Positions 1-9,911 of a stretch of 64,000 bases of DNA are shown here, in pieces. The stretch is from Vibrio ponticus. Its GTDB lineage: Bacteria; Pseudomonadota; Gammaproteobacteria; Enterobacterales; Vibrionaceae. Both the position numbers and the translations under genes were made by a program. How positions within the stretch are numbered: the stretch's first letter is position 1; every line of letters begins with the position of its first letter. Location of the stretch: positions 1,674,001-1,738,000 of the forward strand of contig NZ_AP019657.1 of the NCBI RefSeq assembly GCF_009938225.1, given 5' to 3'. The notes beneath the pieces are model-generated. The model did no database searches and had not been told where the DNA came from. It saw only the letters and a program-made list of their open reading frames with translations.

Positions 1-980
1 GCGGTACTGGTGAAGGTGACGCGAGTGCTGACGGCGAAGGTCAAGACGAATTTGTTTTCCAAATTTCTAAAGACGAATATCTCGATATTCTGTTTGAAGA
101 TCTTGCACTGCCTAACCTAGACAAGACTCAAATCAACAAAATCACTGAGTGGAAAACCCATCGCGCAGGCTATCAAACCGCCGGTAATCCAGCCAACATC
201 GCGATTGTTAAGTCATTGCAGCAATCTCTTGCTCGACGCACAGCAATGACGGCGGGCAAACGCCGCATGATGAATGAGCTCGAAGCAGAGCTTGAACGCA
301 TTCAAAATCAAGAGCCCGCGCAACTTATCGAAGAACGACGCATTAAAGAAGAGATCGCTTCACTGCGCAAGAAAATTGATAGCGTGCCATTTATCGACAC
401 CTTCGATCTACGCTTTAAGAACTATGAGCGCCGCCCAATCCCTTCTAGCCAAGCGGTGATGTTCTGCTTAATGGACGTATCAGGCTCGATGGATCAGGCA
501 ACCAAAGATATCGCCAAACGCTTTTATGTTTTGCTCTACCTGTTCTTAACACGCACTTACGAAAACGTAGAAGTGGTGTTTATTCGCCACCACACTCAAG
601 CAAAAGAAGTCGACGAGCATGAGTTTTTCTATTCTCAAGAAACTGGTGGCACCATTGTTTCCAGTGCACTCAAACTGATGAATGAGATCGTTGCTGACCG
701 CTATCCAGTTGGTCAATGGAATATTTACGCGGCACAAGCATCCGATGGCGATAACTGGGCTGACGATTCACCGCGCTGTCGTGAGTTGCTGCAAGAAGGG
801 CTACTCCCTAAGTGTCAATATTACTCCTACATAGAGATCACACGACGTTCTCACCAAACCTTATGGCATGAGTACGAGAAGCTGGAAAACGCTTTCTCCA
901 ACTTCGCCATGAAGAATATTCGTAGCGTTGATGACATCTTCCCGGTATTCAGGGAACTGTTCAAAAAAGAAAACGCTTAG
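1..980 (+). CDS. yeaH: YeaH-like DUF444 protein, 5' truncated by window edge
   Basis: The frame is open from base 3 with no stop, so the gene starts before the window; about 325 C-terminal residues are present. The visible part begins with a Gly/Glu/Asp-rich stretch, then a charged helical segment, then a von Willebrand A-like region with a MIDAS motif (DVSGSMD, bases about 475-495). These are hallmarks of the DUF444 (YeaH/YhbH) family. In enterobacteria yeaH lies next to the PrkA-type kinase gene yeaG and is induced under starvation. Here ycgB follows after 9 bp, fitting a yeaG-yeaH-ycgB operon whose first gene would lie upstream. The molecular function is unknown. A TTG at 216 could be misread as a start, but the open frame upstream shows otherwise. 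Confidence 0.9.
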   Translation, partial: GTGEGDASADGEGQDEFVFQISKDEYLDILFEDLALPNLDKTQINKITEWKTHRAGYQTAGNPANIAIVKSLQQSLARRTAMTAGKRRMMNELEAELERIQNQEPAQLIEERRIKEEIASLRKKIDSVPFIDTFDLRFKNYERRPIPSSQAVMFCLMDVSGSMDQATKDIAKRFYVLLYLFLTRTYENVEVVFIRHHTQAKEVDEHEFFYSQETGGTIVSSALKLMNEIVADRYPVGQWNIYAAQASDGDNWADDSPRCRELLQEGLLPKCQYYSYIEITRRSHQTLWHEYEKLENAFSNFAMKNIRSVDDIFPVFRELFKKENA

Positions 981-989
981 GGAGGTACC

Positions 990-2528
990 ATGACAACAAA
1001 ATCAACAACGAAAAAAAGCGATAAGCTGTTGCCTGATGGTCCTGACTGGACGTTTGGTTTGCTAGAACGTTATCACGTTGAGATTAAGCGTGTGGCACAG
1101 CATTACAAACTCGATACCTATCCAAATCAAATTGAAGTGATTACTTCTGAACAGATGATGGATGCTTATTCGAGTATTGGTATGCCGATCAACTATAACC
1201 ACTGGTCGTTTGGTAAGAAATTCATCCAGACCGAGCAAGGCTATAAACACGGTCAAATGGGGCTTGCCTACGAGATTGTAATCAACTCCAACCCCTGTAT
1301 TGCGTACTTGATGGAAGAGAATACCGTCACCATGCAGGCATTGGTAATGGCTCACGCCTGCTATGGGCATAACTCGTTCTTCAAAGGCAATTATCTTTTC
1401 CAAGCGTGGACCGATGCTGGTTCGATTATCGACTATCTTCTGTTCGCTAAGAAATACATTGCCGAGTGTGAAGAAAAATACGGTGTCTCTGAAGTCGAAG
1501 AGTTACTCGATTCTTGCCACGCGTTAATGAACTACGGTGTTGATCGCTACAAGCGCCCGGAAAAAATTTCGATTGCGGAAGAAAAAAGCCGTCAAGAAGA
1601 AAGGGAAGCGTATTTACAGTCACAAGTTAACGATTTATGGCGCACTGTGCCAAAAACTGCTGATAAAGAAGAGAGTGAAAAAGTTCGCTTCCCAAGCGAG
1701 CCGCAAGAAAACATTCTCTATTTCATCGAGAAACACGCCCCACTGCTGGAGTCATGGCAACGAGAAATCGTGCGTATTGTGCGTAAAGTGAGCCAGTACT
1801 TCTATCCGCAAAAACAAACCCAGGTGATGAACGAAGGTTGGGCTACATTCTGGCACTACACTATTTTGAACCATCTCTACGATGAAGGCGTGGTTTCTGA
1901 GCGCTTTATTCTTGAGTTCTTGCACAGCCATACCAGTGTGGTGGCACAACCACCCTACAACAGCCCGTATTTTAGCGGTATTAACCCTTATGCGCTTGGC
2001 TTTGCGATGTTCCGCGATATTCGCCGTATTTGTGAAGAACCGACCGACGAAGATAAGGAATGGTTCCCAGAACTTGCTGGCAGTGACTGGTTAGAAGCGG
2101 TCCATTTCGCGATGCACAACTTCAAAGATGAAAGCTTTATCAGCCAATATCTGTCACCCAAAATAATCCGTGACTTCAAGTTGTTCTCGATCGTCGATGA
2201 CGATAGAAAGAACTATATCGAGGTCAGTCATATTCACGATGATATGGGCTACCGAGCGATTCGCGAAAAGCTTGCTGCGCAATATAACCTCAGCAATCTC
2301 GAACCAAACATTCAAGTGTTTAACGTCGATGTGCGTGGTGACCGCTCGATGACACTGCAATACGTGCCACACGATCGCATCCCATTGCATGATGGCTACA
2401 ACGAAGTGCTCAAGCACCTTTATCGTCTGTGGGGTTTTGATGTCATTTTAGAAGAGGTCAAAGAGTCTGGGAGACGTGAGATCATTGGCACTTGTCCGCA
2501 GCGCAATAATTACGACTCTGGCATTTAA
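990..2528 (+). CDS. ycgB: SpoVR family protein YcgB
   Basis: 512-residue protein of the SpoVR/YcgB family, matching the usual family length of about 510. The ATG at 990 follows a strong GGAGG (981-985), which fixes the start. Recognisable features are the early PDWTFG segment, an NYNHWSFGK motif, HACYGHNSFF, and NEGWATFWHY around residue 280, with conserved His/Glu residues that look metal-binding. The family is named after Bacillus SpoVR, needed for spore cortex formation. In non-sporulating bacteria its role is unclear but linked to stationary-phase stress together with YeaG and YeaH. It is the last gene of its operon, followed directly by a rho-independent terminator. Confidence 0.95.
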   Translation: MTTKSTTKKSDKLLPDGPDWTFGLLERYHVEIKRVAQHYKLDTYPNQIEVITSEQMMDAYSSIGMPINYNHWSFGKKFIQTEQGYKHGQMGLAYEIVINSNPCIAYLMEENTVTMQALVMAHACYGHNSFFKGNYLFQAWTDAGSIIDYLLFAKKYIAECEEKYGVSEVEELLDSCHALMNYGVDRYKRPEKISIAEEKSRQEEREAYLQSQVNDLWRTVPKTADKEESEKVRFPSEPQENILYFIEKHAPLLESWQREIVRIVRKVSQYFYPQKQTQVMNEGWATFWHYTILNHLYDEGVVSERFILEFLHSHTSVVAQPPYNSPYFSGINPYALGFAMFRDIRRICEEPTDEDKEWFPELAGSDWLEAVHFAMHNFKDESFISQYLSPKIIRDFKLFSIVDDDRKNYIEVSHIHDDMGYRAIREKLAAQYNLSNLEPNIQVFNVDVRGDRSMTLQYVPHDRIPLHDGYNEVLKHLYRLWGFDVILEEVKESGRREIIGTCPQRNNYDSGI

Positions 2529-2549
2529 TCGCTAGCCAGATTGGAGTGA

Positions 2550-2586
2550 AGGTTCATCCCCACCCCCAGGTGATGAACCTTTTTTA
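2550..2586 (+). terminator. Rho-independent terminator after ycgB
   Basis: A 9-bp perfect stem (AGGTTCATC 2550-2558 with GATGAACCT 2572-2580) is followed at once by a run of T. It lies 21 bp after the ycgB stop and between convergent genes. Confidence 0.88.
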
Positions 2587-2633
2587 TGTAATGGCTTTAA
2601 ATCGCTTTTTAAGACGCGTTATTTTAAATCGTC

Positions 2634-3266
2634 TTATTTTGAGTCGCCATAGCGCTCTAGGTAGAGAACCGTCGCCGCAGTGCGTGATGGCACCACCAGC
2701 TTTTTCAATAGGCTCTTCATGTGCACTTTGACTGTCGACTCGGAAATAAACAAATTATCGGCAATTTGCTTATTTCTCAAACCTTTCGCAACTTGACGCA
2801 AAATCTGCATCTCACGATCGGTCAAGGCATCAAAGATATCATCTTGATTCTCACGCTCAGCCAAATATTGCGCCACTTCTTTACTGTAGGCTTTGTCACC
2901 ATTGAGGCTATTTTTAAGCACTTCAATTAGCTCATCTGGCTCGGTATCTTTCAGCAGATAACCATCTGCGCCTGCTTTAACTAACGCGTCAATATCAGCC
3001 GCGCTGTCAGAGACAGTCAGGATCACGATATTGGCATCACAGTTATCTGCTCGGAGTGCGTTGAGCGTATCTAGCCCAGACATACCTTTCATATTCAAAT
3101 CAAGCAGAATCAAATCTGGCTCAACTTCGTGGTTCTTCGCCACCGCTTCTGCGCCCGAGGAGGCTTCAGCGATCACTTCAAATTCATCTTCGAAGCTTAA
3201 TAACTGGCTCAATCCTCGACGCATTAATGGGTGATCGTCGACAAGCATTACTCTACATTGTGTCAA
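2634..3266 (-). CDS. narP: Nitrate/nitrite response regulator NarP
   Basis: 210-residue response regulator of the NarL/FixJ class. The receiver domain (1-120) has the acidic pair D10-D11, the phospho-acceptor D56 in LLDLNMKG and a Lys in YLLKDTEPD. A LuxR-type helix-turn-helix fills residues about 145-205 (LTDREMQILRQVAKGLRNKQIA). It overlaps the 3' end of narQ by 14 bp, so the two are translationally coupled, and it faces the napF operon across the narQ promoter. NarP binds inverted heptamers spaced 7-2-7, and such a site lies upstream of napF. It could be called NarL, but the pairing with NarQ and the nap context favour NarP. Confidence 0.92.
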   Translation of the reverse strand: MTQCRVMLVDDHPLMRRGLSQLLSFEDEFEVIAEASSGAEAVAKNHEVEPDLILLDLNMKGMSGLDTLNALRADNCDANIVILTVSDSAADIDALVKAGADGYLLKDTEPDELIEVLKNSLNGDKAYSKEVAQYLAERENQDDIFDALTDREMQILRQVAKGLRNKQIADNLFISESTVKVHMKSLLKKLVVPSRTAATVLYLERYGDSK

Positions 3267-4977
3267 AGTCGTTATCCTTAGTTTTTGGATATTTTAGTTC
3301 TATTTCGCAGCCTTGTTGGCTCGCGGTTTTAATCGTCAGTTGACCATTTAGGCGGCTAGCGCGCTCATGCATGATCGACAAACCATAGTGGTTGATTTTG
3401 CTCTCTTGGCTCTCAATACCGACACCGTCATCAATCACTTTAATCGTGACCTCTTCATCACTCTCCGTACAGAAAACATCTATTTGGGTGGCATCAGCAT
3501 GCTTAATCGCATTGATCGTCGCCTCACGAATAAGCTGCAGCAAATGCACTTGCTGATGGGCATCCAGTTCAGCCGATGACAATTGGTTATTCAGTACAAT
3601 TTTAGCTTCAGTTTGCTCTTGAAGTTGTGACAGCATCTCTTTTAGAGAAGTATCAAAGTTGCCTTCTTTGATCGATAGTCTAAAAGTAGTTAATAATTCG
3701 CGTAGTTGAGTGTAAGCGCCTGATAAAGCGGAATCTAAATCACTAACTATGCCGTTTGTTTTGTCCAATTCCGAACTTTGCTCAAGCTTTTTCATCATAC
3801 GTTTGAGCAATGAAACTTGAATCTTCAAATAGGAAAGAGATTGGGCAAGTGAATCATGCAGTTCGCGGGCGATGGTTGCTCGCTCTTCGAGCAACAACAA
3901 CTGCTCTGATTGTCGTTGAGCTTGATTGTAGTAGACCGCTCGGGAAAGAATCCGTACAAAGTTATCAATCAAGTCTTGGTCCGGGCACGGTAGATACCAG
4001 TTCCAATACAGTGTACCCAATTCCAACCCGTCGAGAGTCAAGGTTCGGCTCGACAGATTCTTGTCTTGTAACTCACCTTTGGCTAATACCATCGGCTTCT
4101 CGTCGCCAGTGCCCACCTCGAGTTTTACTGCACTTACCCCCTCAATACTCACAATTTGCTGCAAGATCGCAGCAAAGTTATCAGGAGTAATTCTGGATGC
4201 CGTCAGCTCACTTGAAGACTTATACAGCACTTGTAGAGACTGATTGGCATGCTGGAGCTTATGGGTTTTTTCGTTGACTGCCTTTTCTAACCCATAATAG
4301 AGTTCGCCTAACTCTTTGGCGGTATTATTAAACGTTCGAGTGAGAATACCCATTTCATTGTCACTGACAACGTTGAGCTCGACATCAAAAGAACGCGACT
4401 TAATTTGTTCACTTGCGACCACCAATGCACGCAATGGATGAACAATCTCACGACGGACAAATAAGACGACAAACACGCTAGTGATTAAGATCCCACCTAA
4501 ACCAATCACACCAACCCAAGCAAGCTCAACTAACTTTTTCTCTGAAAAACCTTGCAGCTTAAAAACAAAGGCGTCGATTTGTGAAACAAACGAAGGAACT
4601 AGCATCAAGTATTGAGAACGCTGTTCACTGATGAGCACTTCCTTGAGCTCATGCCAACGCATAATCAGTTGGTAGTAGTCATGGGTAATATCTTCAGGCA
4701 CATCCCAATTTTGCAGTGCTTTCATCGAAGGCGAATAGATCGAGCGTTCAAATAAGAAAATATGTGAAGAAAAATCACTGGATTGCGATTGGATATCATG
4801 AGCCAGTCGATAGCTTTGCATCCGCATAGAGCCTGCGACATTGAGCGCTTCAGCATCATTCAAACTTGAGGCAAGTAACACGAACGCATAGCCAATCGTT
4901 GCTACCGAAAGTAGCACAATTAACGATAATGCCTTCGCAATCGTTCCCGTTACTGACTTTTTAATACTTTTTAACAA
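3253..4977 (-). CDS. narQ: Nitrate/nitrite sensor histidine kinase NarQ
   Basis: Inner-membrane sensor kinase that phosphorylates NarP in response to nitrate or nitrite. From the N terminus: a transmembrane helix, a periplasmic four-helix sensor with the P-box segment NVAGSMRMQSYR, a second transmembrane helix, a HAMP domain, a GAF-like cysteine-poor region, a HisKA_3 box (ARELHDSLAQSLSYLK, with the phospho-accepting His) and an HATPase domain (DDGVGI). An ATG at 5046 is in frame, but I chose the TTG at 4977. It has GAGG five bases upstream and gives 574 residues starting MLKSIKKSV, like E. coli NarQ (566). The longer form would add 23 residues. Confidence 0.9.
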   Translation of the reverse strand: MLKSIKKSVTGTIAKALSLIVLLSVATIGYAFVLLASSLNDAEALNVAGSMRMQSYRLAHDIQSQSSDFSSHIFLFERSIYSPSMKALQNWDVPEDITHDYYQLIMRWHELKEVLISEQRSQYLMLVPSFVSQIDAFVFKLQGFSEKKLVELAWVGVIGLGGILITSVFVVLFVRREIVHPLRALVVASEQIKSRSFDVELNVVSDNEMGILTRTFNNTAKELGELYYGLEKAVNEKTHKLQHANQSLQVLYKSSSELTASRITPDNFAAILQQIVSIEGVSAVKLEVGTGDEKPMVLAKGELQDKNLSSRTLTLDGLELGTLYWNWYLPCPDQDLIDNFVRILSRAVYYNQAQRQSEQLLLLEERATIARELHDSLAQSLSYLKIQVSLLKRMMKKLEQSSELDKTNGIVSDLDSALSGAYTQLRELLTTFRLSIKEGNFDTSLKEMLSQLQEQTEAKIVLNNQLSSAELDAHQQVHLLQLIREATINAIKHADATQIDVFCTESDEEVTIKVIDDGVGIESQESKINHYGLSIMHERASRLNGQLTIKTASQQGCEIELKYPKTKDNDFDTM

Positions 4978-5072
4978 CCGAACCTCGAATTGATATGACA
5001 ATATATTGCTAACCAGCTGATGACTAAATTTTAGCGCTAACGCCAATATGTGATCAAACCCAATCGAATTAG

Positions 5073-5086
5073 TTGATCTAAAACAA
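5073..5086. promoter_or_regulatory. FNR-like site between narQ and napF
   Basis: TTGATCTAAAACAA resembles the FNR consensus TTGAT-N4-ATCAA: left half-site perfect, right half one mismatch (AACAA). It lies about 130 bp before the napF ATG and 96 bp before the narQ start, upstream of the NarP palindrome. FNR plus NarP control of nap is known in gammaproteobacteria; use of this particular site is inferred. Confidence 0.5.
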
Positions 5087-5100
5087 ACTCCCTCCCTAAA

Positions 5101-5116
5101 TACCCCCTTGGAGGTA
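5101..5116. promoter_or_regulatory. NarP-type 7-2-7 heptamer pair upstream of napF
   Basis: TACCCCCTTGGAGGTA is two inverted heptamers separated by 2 bp. Each heptamer has one deviation from the TACYYMT consensus. NarP binds efficiently only to this 7-2-7 arrangement. It sits 102 bp before the napF ATG, next to the FNR-like site, as expected for nitrate-activated nap transcription. Confidence 0.68.
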
Positions 5117-5217
5117 TTTATACAAATGTGACAAATCCTACAATTTAATTATTGATAAATGAAAGGTTGTTAATGGCATTTGTAATTCCATTCAACCCTA
5201 ACTTGGATTTCCCCTGA

Positions 5218-5703
5218 ATGGTCGATCTGTCGAGAAGACGCCTCTTTACCCGCAACGTAGTGCGAGACGATGCAGTTCGCTTGCCGTGGTTAAGCTCGCC
5301 TGAACAGTTTACCGACCTATGCACTCAGTGCGGAGAATGCCTTAAAGCATGTGAAACACAGATCATTATAAAAGGTGATGGTGGATTCCCTCGAGTCGAT
5401 TTCACTATCGATGAGTGCACCTTTTGTTACCAATGTGCAGAAGCTTGCCCTGAGTCGTTATTTACTGACCAGCAAGAGACACCTTGGCAAGCGCGAGCGG
5501 CGATTAATGAACAATGCCTAGCGCAGCAAAATGTCGAATGTCGCTCATGTGGGGAGATGTGTGACAGCATGGCGATTCAATTTCGCTTAGAAGTCGGTCG
5601 AGTTGCACAACCTAACCTTGATTCGAATCTATGTAACGGGTGTGGCGCGTGTGTCGCAGTCTGCCCTACTTCATCTATCAATGTGAGCAATCGTGTCGCT
5701 TAA
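5218..5703 (+). CDS. napF: NapF, ferredoxin-type protein of periplasmic nitrate reductase
   Basis: 161-residue cytoplasmic iron-sulfur protein thought to help mature NapA before export. Cys groups: C35-C38-C41-C45, C67-C70-C73-C77, C108-C111-C115 and C139-C142-C145-C149, giving three to four 4Fe-4S sites as usual for NapF. The N terminus carries an SRRRLF arginine motif. It is the first gene of napFDABC and is transcribed away from narQP, so control by FNR and NarP is expected. The ATG at 5218 gives a normal family length. Confidence 0.95.
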   Translation: MVDLSRRRLFTRNVVRDDAVRLPWLSSPEQFTDLCTQCGECLKACETQIIIKGDGGFPRVDFTIDECTFCYQCAEACPESLFTDQQETPWQARAAINEQCLAQQNVECRSCGEMCDSMAIQFRLEVGRVAQPNLDSNLCNGCGACVAVCPTSSINVSNRVA

Positions 5704-5727
5704 CGCGCAGCAATAAGAGAGCAGAGA

Positions 5728-6033
5728 ATGCCCCGAAATGAAGTTCATATATCAAGTCTCATCGTCCACGTGGTGCCCGAGCACCTAGAAAGCGTGAAGG
5801 CGCAAATCGAGCAATTTGATACTGCTGAGATTTACGGTGATAGCCCTGAGGGCAAGATCGTCGTTGTCTTAGAGACTCAAAGCGAAGGTTTTATCACCGA
5901 CGTTATCGAAAAAATTAATAACTTTACGCATGTCGTCAGCACCGTCATGGTCTACCACCAGATCGAGCGAGACCTAGATGATGACCAAGCAAACACTGGA
6001 TCACAACATTCCCAAGTAGAGGGTGAAGTATGA
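5728..6033 (+). CDS. napD: NapD, NapA-specific signal-peptide chaperone
   Basis: 101-residue small cytoplasmic protein of the NapD family. It binds the twin-arginine signal peptide of NapA and holds back export until the molybdenum cofactor is inserted. The sequence has the family's alternating hydrophobic strands ([21 protein letters not shown]) and an acidic tail. It ends with a 4-bp ATGA overlap with napA, typical of translational coupling of a chaperone with its client. SD GAGAG lies just upstream. Confidence 0.95.
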   Translation: MPRNEVHISSLIVHVVPEHLESVKAQIEQFDTAEIYGDSPEGKIVVVLETQSEGFITDVIEKINNFTHVVSTVMVYHQIERDLDDDQANTGSQHSQVEGEV

Positions 6034-8519
6034 AAATGACAAGACGTGCGTTTGTGAAAGCAAACGCAGCGGCATCAGCAGCAGCGGTCGCAGGTATCAC
6101 CTTACCTGCCTCAGCAACCAACCTGATTGCCAGCTCTGACCAAACAAAAATCACTTGGGACAAGGCGCCTTGTCGCTTTTGTGGTACTGGCTGTTCCGTT
6201 CTAGTTGGTACACAAAACGGTAAAGTTGTCGCGACACAAGGTGACCCTGAAGCTCCGGTAAACAAAGGTCTAAACTGTATCAAAGGCTACTTCCTGTCGA
6301 AGATTATGTACGGGCACGATCGTCTAACTCAGCCGTTGTTACGTATGAAAGATGGTCAGTACCACAAAGACGGAGAGTTCACCCCTGTCTCTTGGGATGT
6401 CGCATTTGATACGATGGCAGAAAAGTGGAAAGCCTCTCTAGAGAAGAAAGGTCCAACAAGCGTTGGTATGTTTGGTTCAGGTCAATGGACCGTGATGGAA
6501 GGCTACGCGGCATCAAAATTGATGAAAGCGGGTTTCCGTTCCAACAACATTGATCCTAACGCGCGCCACTGTATGGCTTCGGCTGTAGTAGGCTTCATGC
6601 GCGCCTTCGGTATTGATGAACCAATGGGCTGCTATGATGACTTCGAAAATGCTGATGCTTTCGTGCTTTGGGGTTCGAACATGGCAGAAATGCACCCAGT
6701 TTTATGGACACGCATTGCCGACCGCCGTTTAAGCCATCCACATGTAAAAGTAAACGTACTGTCGACCTACTACCATCGTTCATTTGAATTGGCGGATCAC
6801 GGCTACATTTTCACTCCACAATCTGACCTTGCGATTGCCAATTTTATTGCCAACTACATCATCGAAAACGATGCCGTGAATTGGGACTTTGTTAACAAGC
6901 ACACCAACTTCACTCAAGCAGATGTCGATATCGGTTACGGCTTACGTGATGATAATCCACTGCAAGTAAAGGCGAAGAATGCAAACTCAGGCAAGCTAAC
7001 CAGCATTTCGTTTGAAGAATACAAAGCGTCAGTTGCTCCATACACCGTGGAGAAAGCGTCTGAGCTTTCTGGTGTCGAACCAGAAAAATTAGTTGAACTG
7101 GCTAAGCAGTACGCCGATCCAAACACCAAAGTGATGTCGCTTTGGACCATGGGTATGAACCAGCATACACGTGGTGTATGGATGAATAACTTGGTTTATA
7201 ACATTCACCTACTAACCGGTAAGATTGCGACCCCGGGCAACAGTCCATTCTCGCTGACAGGACAACCATCAGCGTGTGGTACTGCTCGTGAAGTCGGCAC
7301 CTTTGCTCACCGCCTACCAGCGGATATGGTGGTAGCCAATCCAAAACACCGTGAAATCACAGAAAAAATCTGGAAACTGCCAGAAGGCACGATTCCACCA
7401 AAACCAGGCTTCCACGCTGTACTGCAAGACCGCATGCTGCATGATGGCGTACTGAACTGTTACTGGGTGCAATGTAATAACAACCTGCAAGCCGGTCCAA
7501 ACATTAACGAAGAACGTCTACCGGGTTACCGCAACCCTGACAACTTTATCGTTGTATCCGACCCATACCCAACCGCCACTGCGCAAGCAGCTGATTTGAT
7601 CCTACCTACAGCGATGTGGATTGAAAAAGAAGGTGCTTATGGTAACGCTGAGCGTCGTACACAAGCTTGGTACCAACAAGTTGAAACCGTTGGTGAAGCG
7701 AAATCAGACTTATGGCAGCTAATGGAGTTTTCTAAACGCTTCAAGATTGAAGAAGTGTGGCCGGAAGAACTGTTAGCGAAAGCACCTGAGCTGCGCGGCA
7801 AGACGATGTTCGACGTACTGTACCGCAACGGTAACGTAGACAAATTCTCAGTAGAAGAAGCTCGTGAGCTTAACGATGACGCACACCACTTCGGCTTCTA
7901 TGTGCAAAAAGGTCTATTCGAAGAGTACGCGACCTTTGGTCGAGGTCATGGTCACGACTTAGCGCCTTACGATGTTTACCACACTGTACGCGGTCTACGT
8001 TGGCCGGTCGTCGATGGCAAAGAAACCATGTGGCGCTTTAAAGAAGGCTCTGACCCTTATGCGAAAGCAGGCTCTGGTTGGGACTTCTACGGTAACAAAG
8101 ATGGTAAAGCGAAGATCATTTCAGCGCCATACGAAGCGCCACCAGAAGTGCCAGATAGTGAATTCGATATGTGGCTTTGTACCGGTCGTGTTCTCGAACA
8201 CTGGCACACCGGCACTATGACGCGCCGCGTACCAGAACTCTACAAAGCAGTACCAGATGCGGTGTGTTACATGCACCCAGATGATGCAAAAGCGCGTAAT
8301 GTTCGCCGCGGTGAAGAAGTGCTCATGTCAAACAAGCGTGGTGAGGTTCGTGTTCGCGTTGAAACGCGCGGTCGTAACAAACCACCACAAGGACTGGTAT
8401 TCGTTCCGTTCTTTGATGCGCGAATTCTGATCAACAAGCTGATCTTAGATGCAACTGACCCGCTGTCTAAGCAGACTGACTTTAAGAAGTGTCCAGTCAA
8501 GATCACTAAGATCGTTTAA
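6030..8519 (+). CDS. napA: NapA, periplasmic nitrate reductase catalytic subunit
   Basis: 829-residue molybdoenzyme that reduces nitrate to nitrite in the periplasm. A Tat signal (TRRAFVK, R5-R6) leads to a cleavage region near PASA. The 4Fe-4S ligands are C48, C51, C55 and C83; C181 in NARHCMASA is the expected Cys ligand to molybdenum. It is a bis-MGD enzyme of the DMSO reductase superfamily, and the length matches E. coli NapA (828). Start codon overlaps the napD stop. Electrons come from NapC through NapB, both encoded downstream. Confidence 0.98.
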   Translation: MKMTRRAFVKANAAASAAAVAGITLPASATNLIASSDQTKITWDKAPCRFCGTGCSVLVGTQNGKVVATQGDPEAPVNKGLNCIKGYFLSKIMYGHDRLTQPLLRMKDGQYHKDGEFTPVSWDVAFDTMAEKWKASLEKKGPTSVGMFGSGQWTVMEGYAASKLMKAGFRSNNIDPNARHCMASAVVGFMRAFGIDEPMGCYDDFENADAFVLWGSNMAEMHPVLWTRIADRRLSHPHVKVNVLSTYYHRSFELADHGYIFTPQSDLAIANFIANYIIENDAVNWDFVNKHTNFTQADVDIGYGLRDDNPLQVKAKNANSGKLTSISFEEYKASVAPYTVEKASELSGVEPEKLVELAKQYADPNTKVMSLWTMGMNQHTRGVWMNNLVYNIHLLTGKIATPGNSPFSLTGQPSACGTAREVGTFAHRLPADMVVANPKHREITEKIWKLPEGTIPPKPGFHAVLQDRMLHDGVLNCYWVQCNNNLQAGPNINEERLPGYRNPDNFIVVSDPYPTATAQAADLILPTAMWIEKEGAYGNAERRTQAWYQQVETVGEAKSDLWQLMEFSKRFKIEEVWPEELLAKAPELRGKTMFDVLYRNGNVDKFSVEEARELNDDAHHFGFYVQKGLFEEYATFGRGHGHDLAPYDVYHTVRGLRWPVVDGKETMWRFKEGSDPYAKAGSGWDFYGNKDGKAKIISAPYEAPPEVPDSEFDMWLCTGRVLEHWHTGTMTRRVPELYKAVPDAVCYMHPDDAKARNVRRGEEVLMSNKRGEVRVRVETRGRNKPPQGLVFVPFFDARILINKLILDATDPLSKQTDFKKCPVKITKIV

Positions 8520-8584
8520 CGCCATAACTGGTCGCGCTTAGCGCGACCACTATCAGAATTTAGCCTCACGGCGGAGAAGTTAAA

Positions 8585-9040
8585 ATGAAAAAACTAATGC
8601 TTGCCCTATTCGCAATTGGCGCCGTCATCAGCGGCAGCGTGTTTGCTGAATTAGACAACCCTGGTGGCACAGGTGGAGTTGAGTCGCTGCGCGGTGCAAC
8701 CTTACTAGAGGACACACGCCCAGCTGACGCATTCAAAGATTATCCTAAAGAGCATTCGGTCGATAGTAGCTATGTGTATCAACCACCATTGATCCCACAT
8801 GCCATTCGTAACTACGAAGTATCACTTAATGCCAATAAATGTCTGGCTTGCCATAGCTGGAAAAATGCTAAAGAGATGGGTGCGACTAAGATTAGCGTAA
8901 CTCACTATGTAAACCGCGAAGACGCAGTTTTAGCGGATATGTCCCCACGACGTTACTTCTGCTTACAGTGCCATGTACCTCAAACTGAGGCGGCGCCGTT
9001 AGTAGACAATGATTTCGAACGTGTTCAATCACTGAAGTAG
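8585..9040 (+). CDS. napB: NapB, dihaem cytochrome c subunit
   Basis: 151-residue periplasmic electron-transfer subunit that passes electrons from NapC to NapA. A Sec signal peptide (about residues 1-21, cleaved after VFA) and two CXXCH haem sites (C86-C89-H90 and C126-C129-H130) are visible. A GGAGAAG SD precedes the ATG. The 65-bp gap after napA has a short GC-rich inverted repeat (GGTCGCGC/GCGCGACC near 8530-8548), perhaps an mRNA stabiliser. Confidence 0.97.
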   Translation: MKKLMLALFAIGAVISGSVFAELDNPGGTGGVESLRGATLLEDTRPADAFKDYPKEHSVDSSYVYQPPLIPHAIRNYEVSLNANKCLACHSWKNAKEMGATKISVTHYVNREDAVLADMSPRRYFCLQCHVPQTEAAPLVDNDFERVQSLK

Positions 9041-9069
9041 ACAGAACACTAAGTTAACGAGGTTAATCT

Positions 9070-9648
9070 ATGAAATTATTAAAAGCGTTTTGGAAGCGAC
9101 TGACTCGCCCTAGTAAAGCCGCTGTCGGGGTAGTGTTATTTATGGGCTTCGCTGGTGGTCTCCTGTTCTGGGGCGCATTCAACACGGGCATGGAAGCAAC
9201 CAATACCGAAGAGTTCTGCTCAGGTTGTCATGCACCAATTGTTGAAGAAATCAAACCAACGATTCACTACTCTAACCGCTCAGGTGTGCGTGCTATCTGT
9301 TCTGACTGCCACGTACCGCATGAATGGACAGATAAGATTGTACGTAAGGTGCAAGCATCTAAAGAGCTATTTGCCCATTATGTGCTTAAAACCATTGATA
9401 CACCGGAGAAATTTGCTGAACGTCGCGGTCACTTAGCGGAACGAGAATGGGCGCGAATGAAGAAAAATGACTCGCTTGAGTGTCGTAACTGTCATGAATT
9501 TGAGTACATGGACTTTTCCGAGCAAGGCTCACGCGGTGCCAAACAGCACTCTACGGCGTTAGCAAATGGCGAGAAGACCTGTATCGACTGTCACAAAGGC
9601 ATTTCACACCATCTTCCTGACATGGAAGGTGTTGAAGGCTGGCAATAA
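9070..9648 (+). CDS. napC: NapC, membrane-anchored tetrahaem quinol dehydrogenase
   Basis: 192-residue NapC/NirT family cytochrome. One N-terminal transmembrane helix (about 17-38) anchors a periplasmic domain with four CXXCH sites: C50-C53-H54, C77-C80-H81, C138-C141-H142 and C171-C174-H175. It oxidises menaquinol or ubiquinol and passes electrons to NapB. The operon has no napG or napH, so this is the simpler napFDABC type that depends on NapC. Confidence 0.97.
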   Translation: MKLLKAFWKRLTRPSKAAVGVVLFMGFAGGLLFWGAFNTGMEATNTEEFCSGCHAPIVEEIKPTIHYSNRSGVRAICSDCHVPHEWTDKIVRKVQASKELFAHYVLKTIDTPEKFAERRGHLAEREWARMKKNDSLECRNCHEFEYMDFSEQGSRGAKQHSTALANGEKTCIDCHKGISHHLPDMEGVEGWQ

Positions 9649-9662
9649 AAAAGGAGCGAGGA

Positions 9663-9800
9663 ATGAGTACACTTGAATCAGTAATCTGGCACATTCTTGG
9701 TTACAGCGCCATGCCTGTCATTATCCTTTCAGGTTTTGCTGTGGTTGCCGCCATCTGTATCTGGATTCTCTCGATGGGGAAAGATAAAGAGCTAGAGTAA
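9663..9800 (+). CDS. 45-residue single-span membrane protein at end of nap operon (TIGR02808-like)
   Basis: Short gene starting ATG at 9663 with a clear AAGGAGCGAGG SD (9651-9661). It encodes 45 residues: an amphipathic start (MSTLESVIWHILGYS), one hydrophobic span of about 22 residues (VIILSGFAVVAAICIWIL) and a charged tail (GKDKELE). From memory it matches TIGR02808, a tiny protein found beside nap genes in Vibrio and Photobacterium. It lies 14 bp after napC, so it is co-transcribed. It is not the usual NapE by sequence but may play a similar, unknown, membrane role. It is short enough to be missed by automatic annotation. Confidence 0.85.
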   Translation: MSTLESVIWHILGYSAMPVIILSGFAVVAAICIWILSMGKDKELE

Positions 9801-9860
9801 CACCTGACGAAGTTGTCGACTGACTTCGATTGGTGTATGCCTATCTACTCTAGTGATTAA

Positions 9861-9891
9861 AAAGCCAGCCTAAATTAGGCTGGCTTTTTTT
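9861..9891. terminator. Bidirectional terminator between nap operon and kdsB
   Basis: GCCAGCCTAA (9864-9873) pairs with TTAGGCTGGC (9875-9884), flanked by A-run and T-run on the two sides. It can serve the nap operon (+) and kdsB (-). Confidence 0.88.
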
Positions 9892-9911
9892 CTAGCTGTT
9901 CATCGTGCTGA

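Noticed and set aside
3810..4190. 126-codon open frame opposite narQ
   Set aside because: It lies wholly inside narQ on the other strand, with no SD and no protein-like pattern.
9663..9800. NapE
   Set aside because: Same size class and place in a nap operon, but the sequence fits the Vibrio-type TIGR02808 pattern better.
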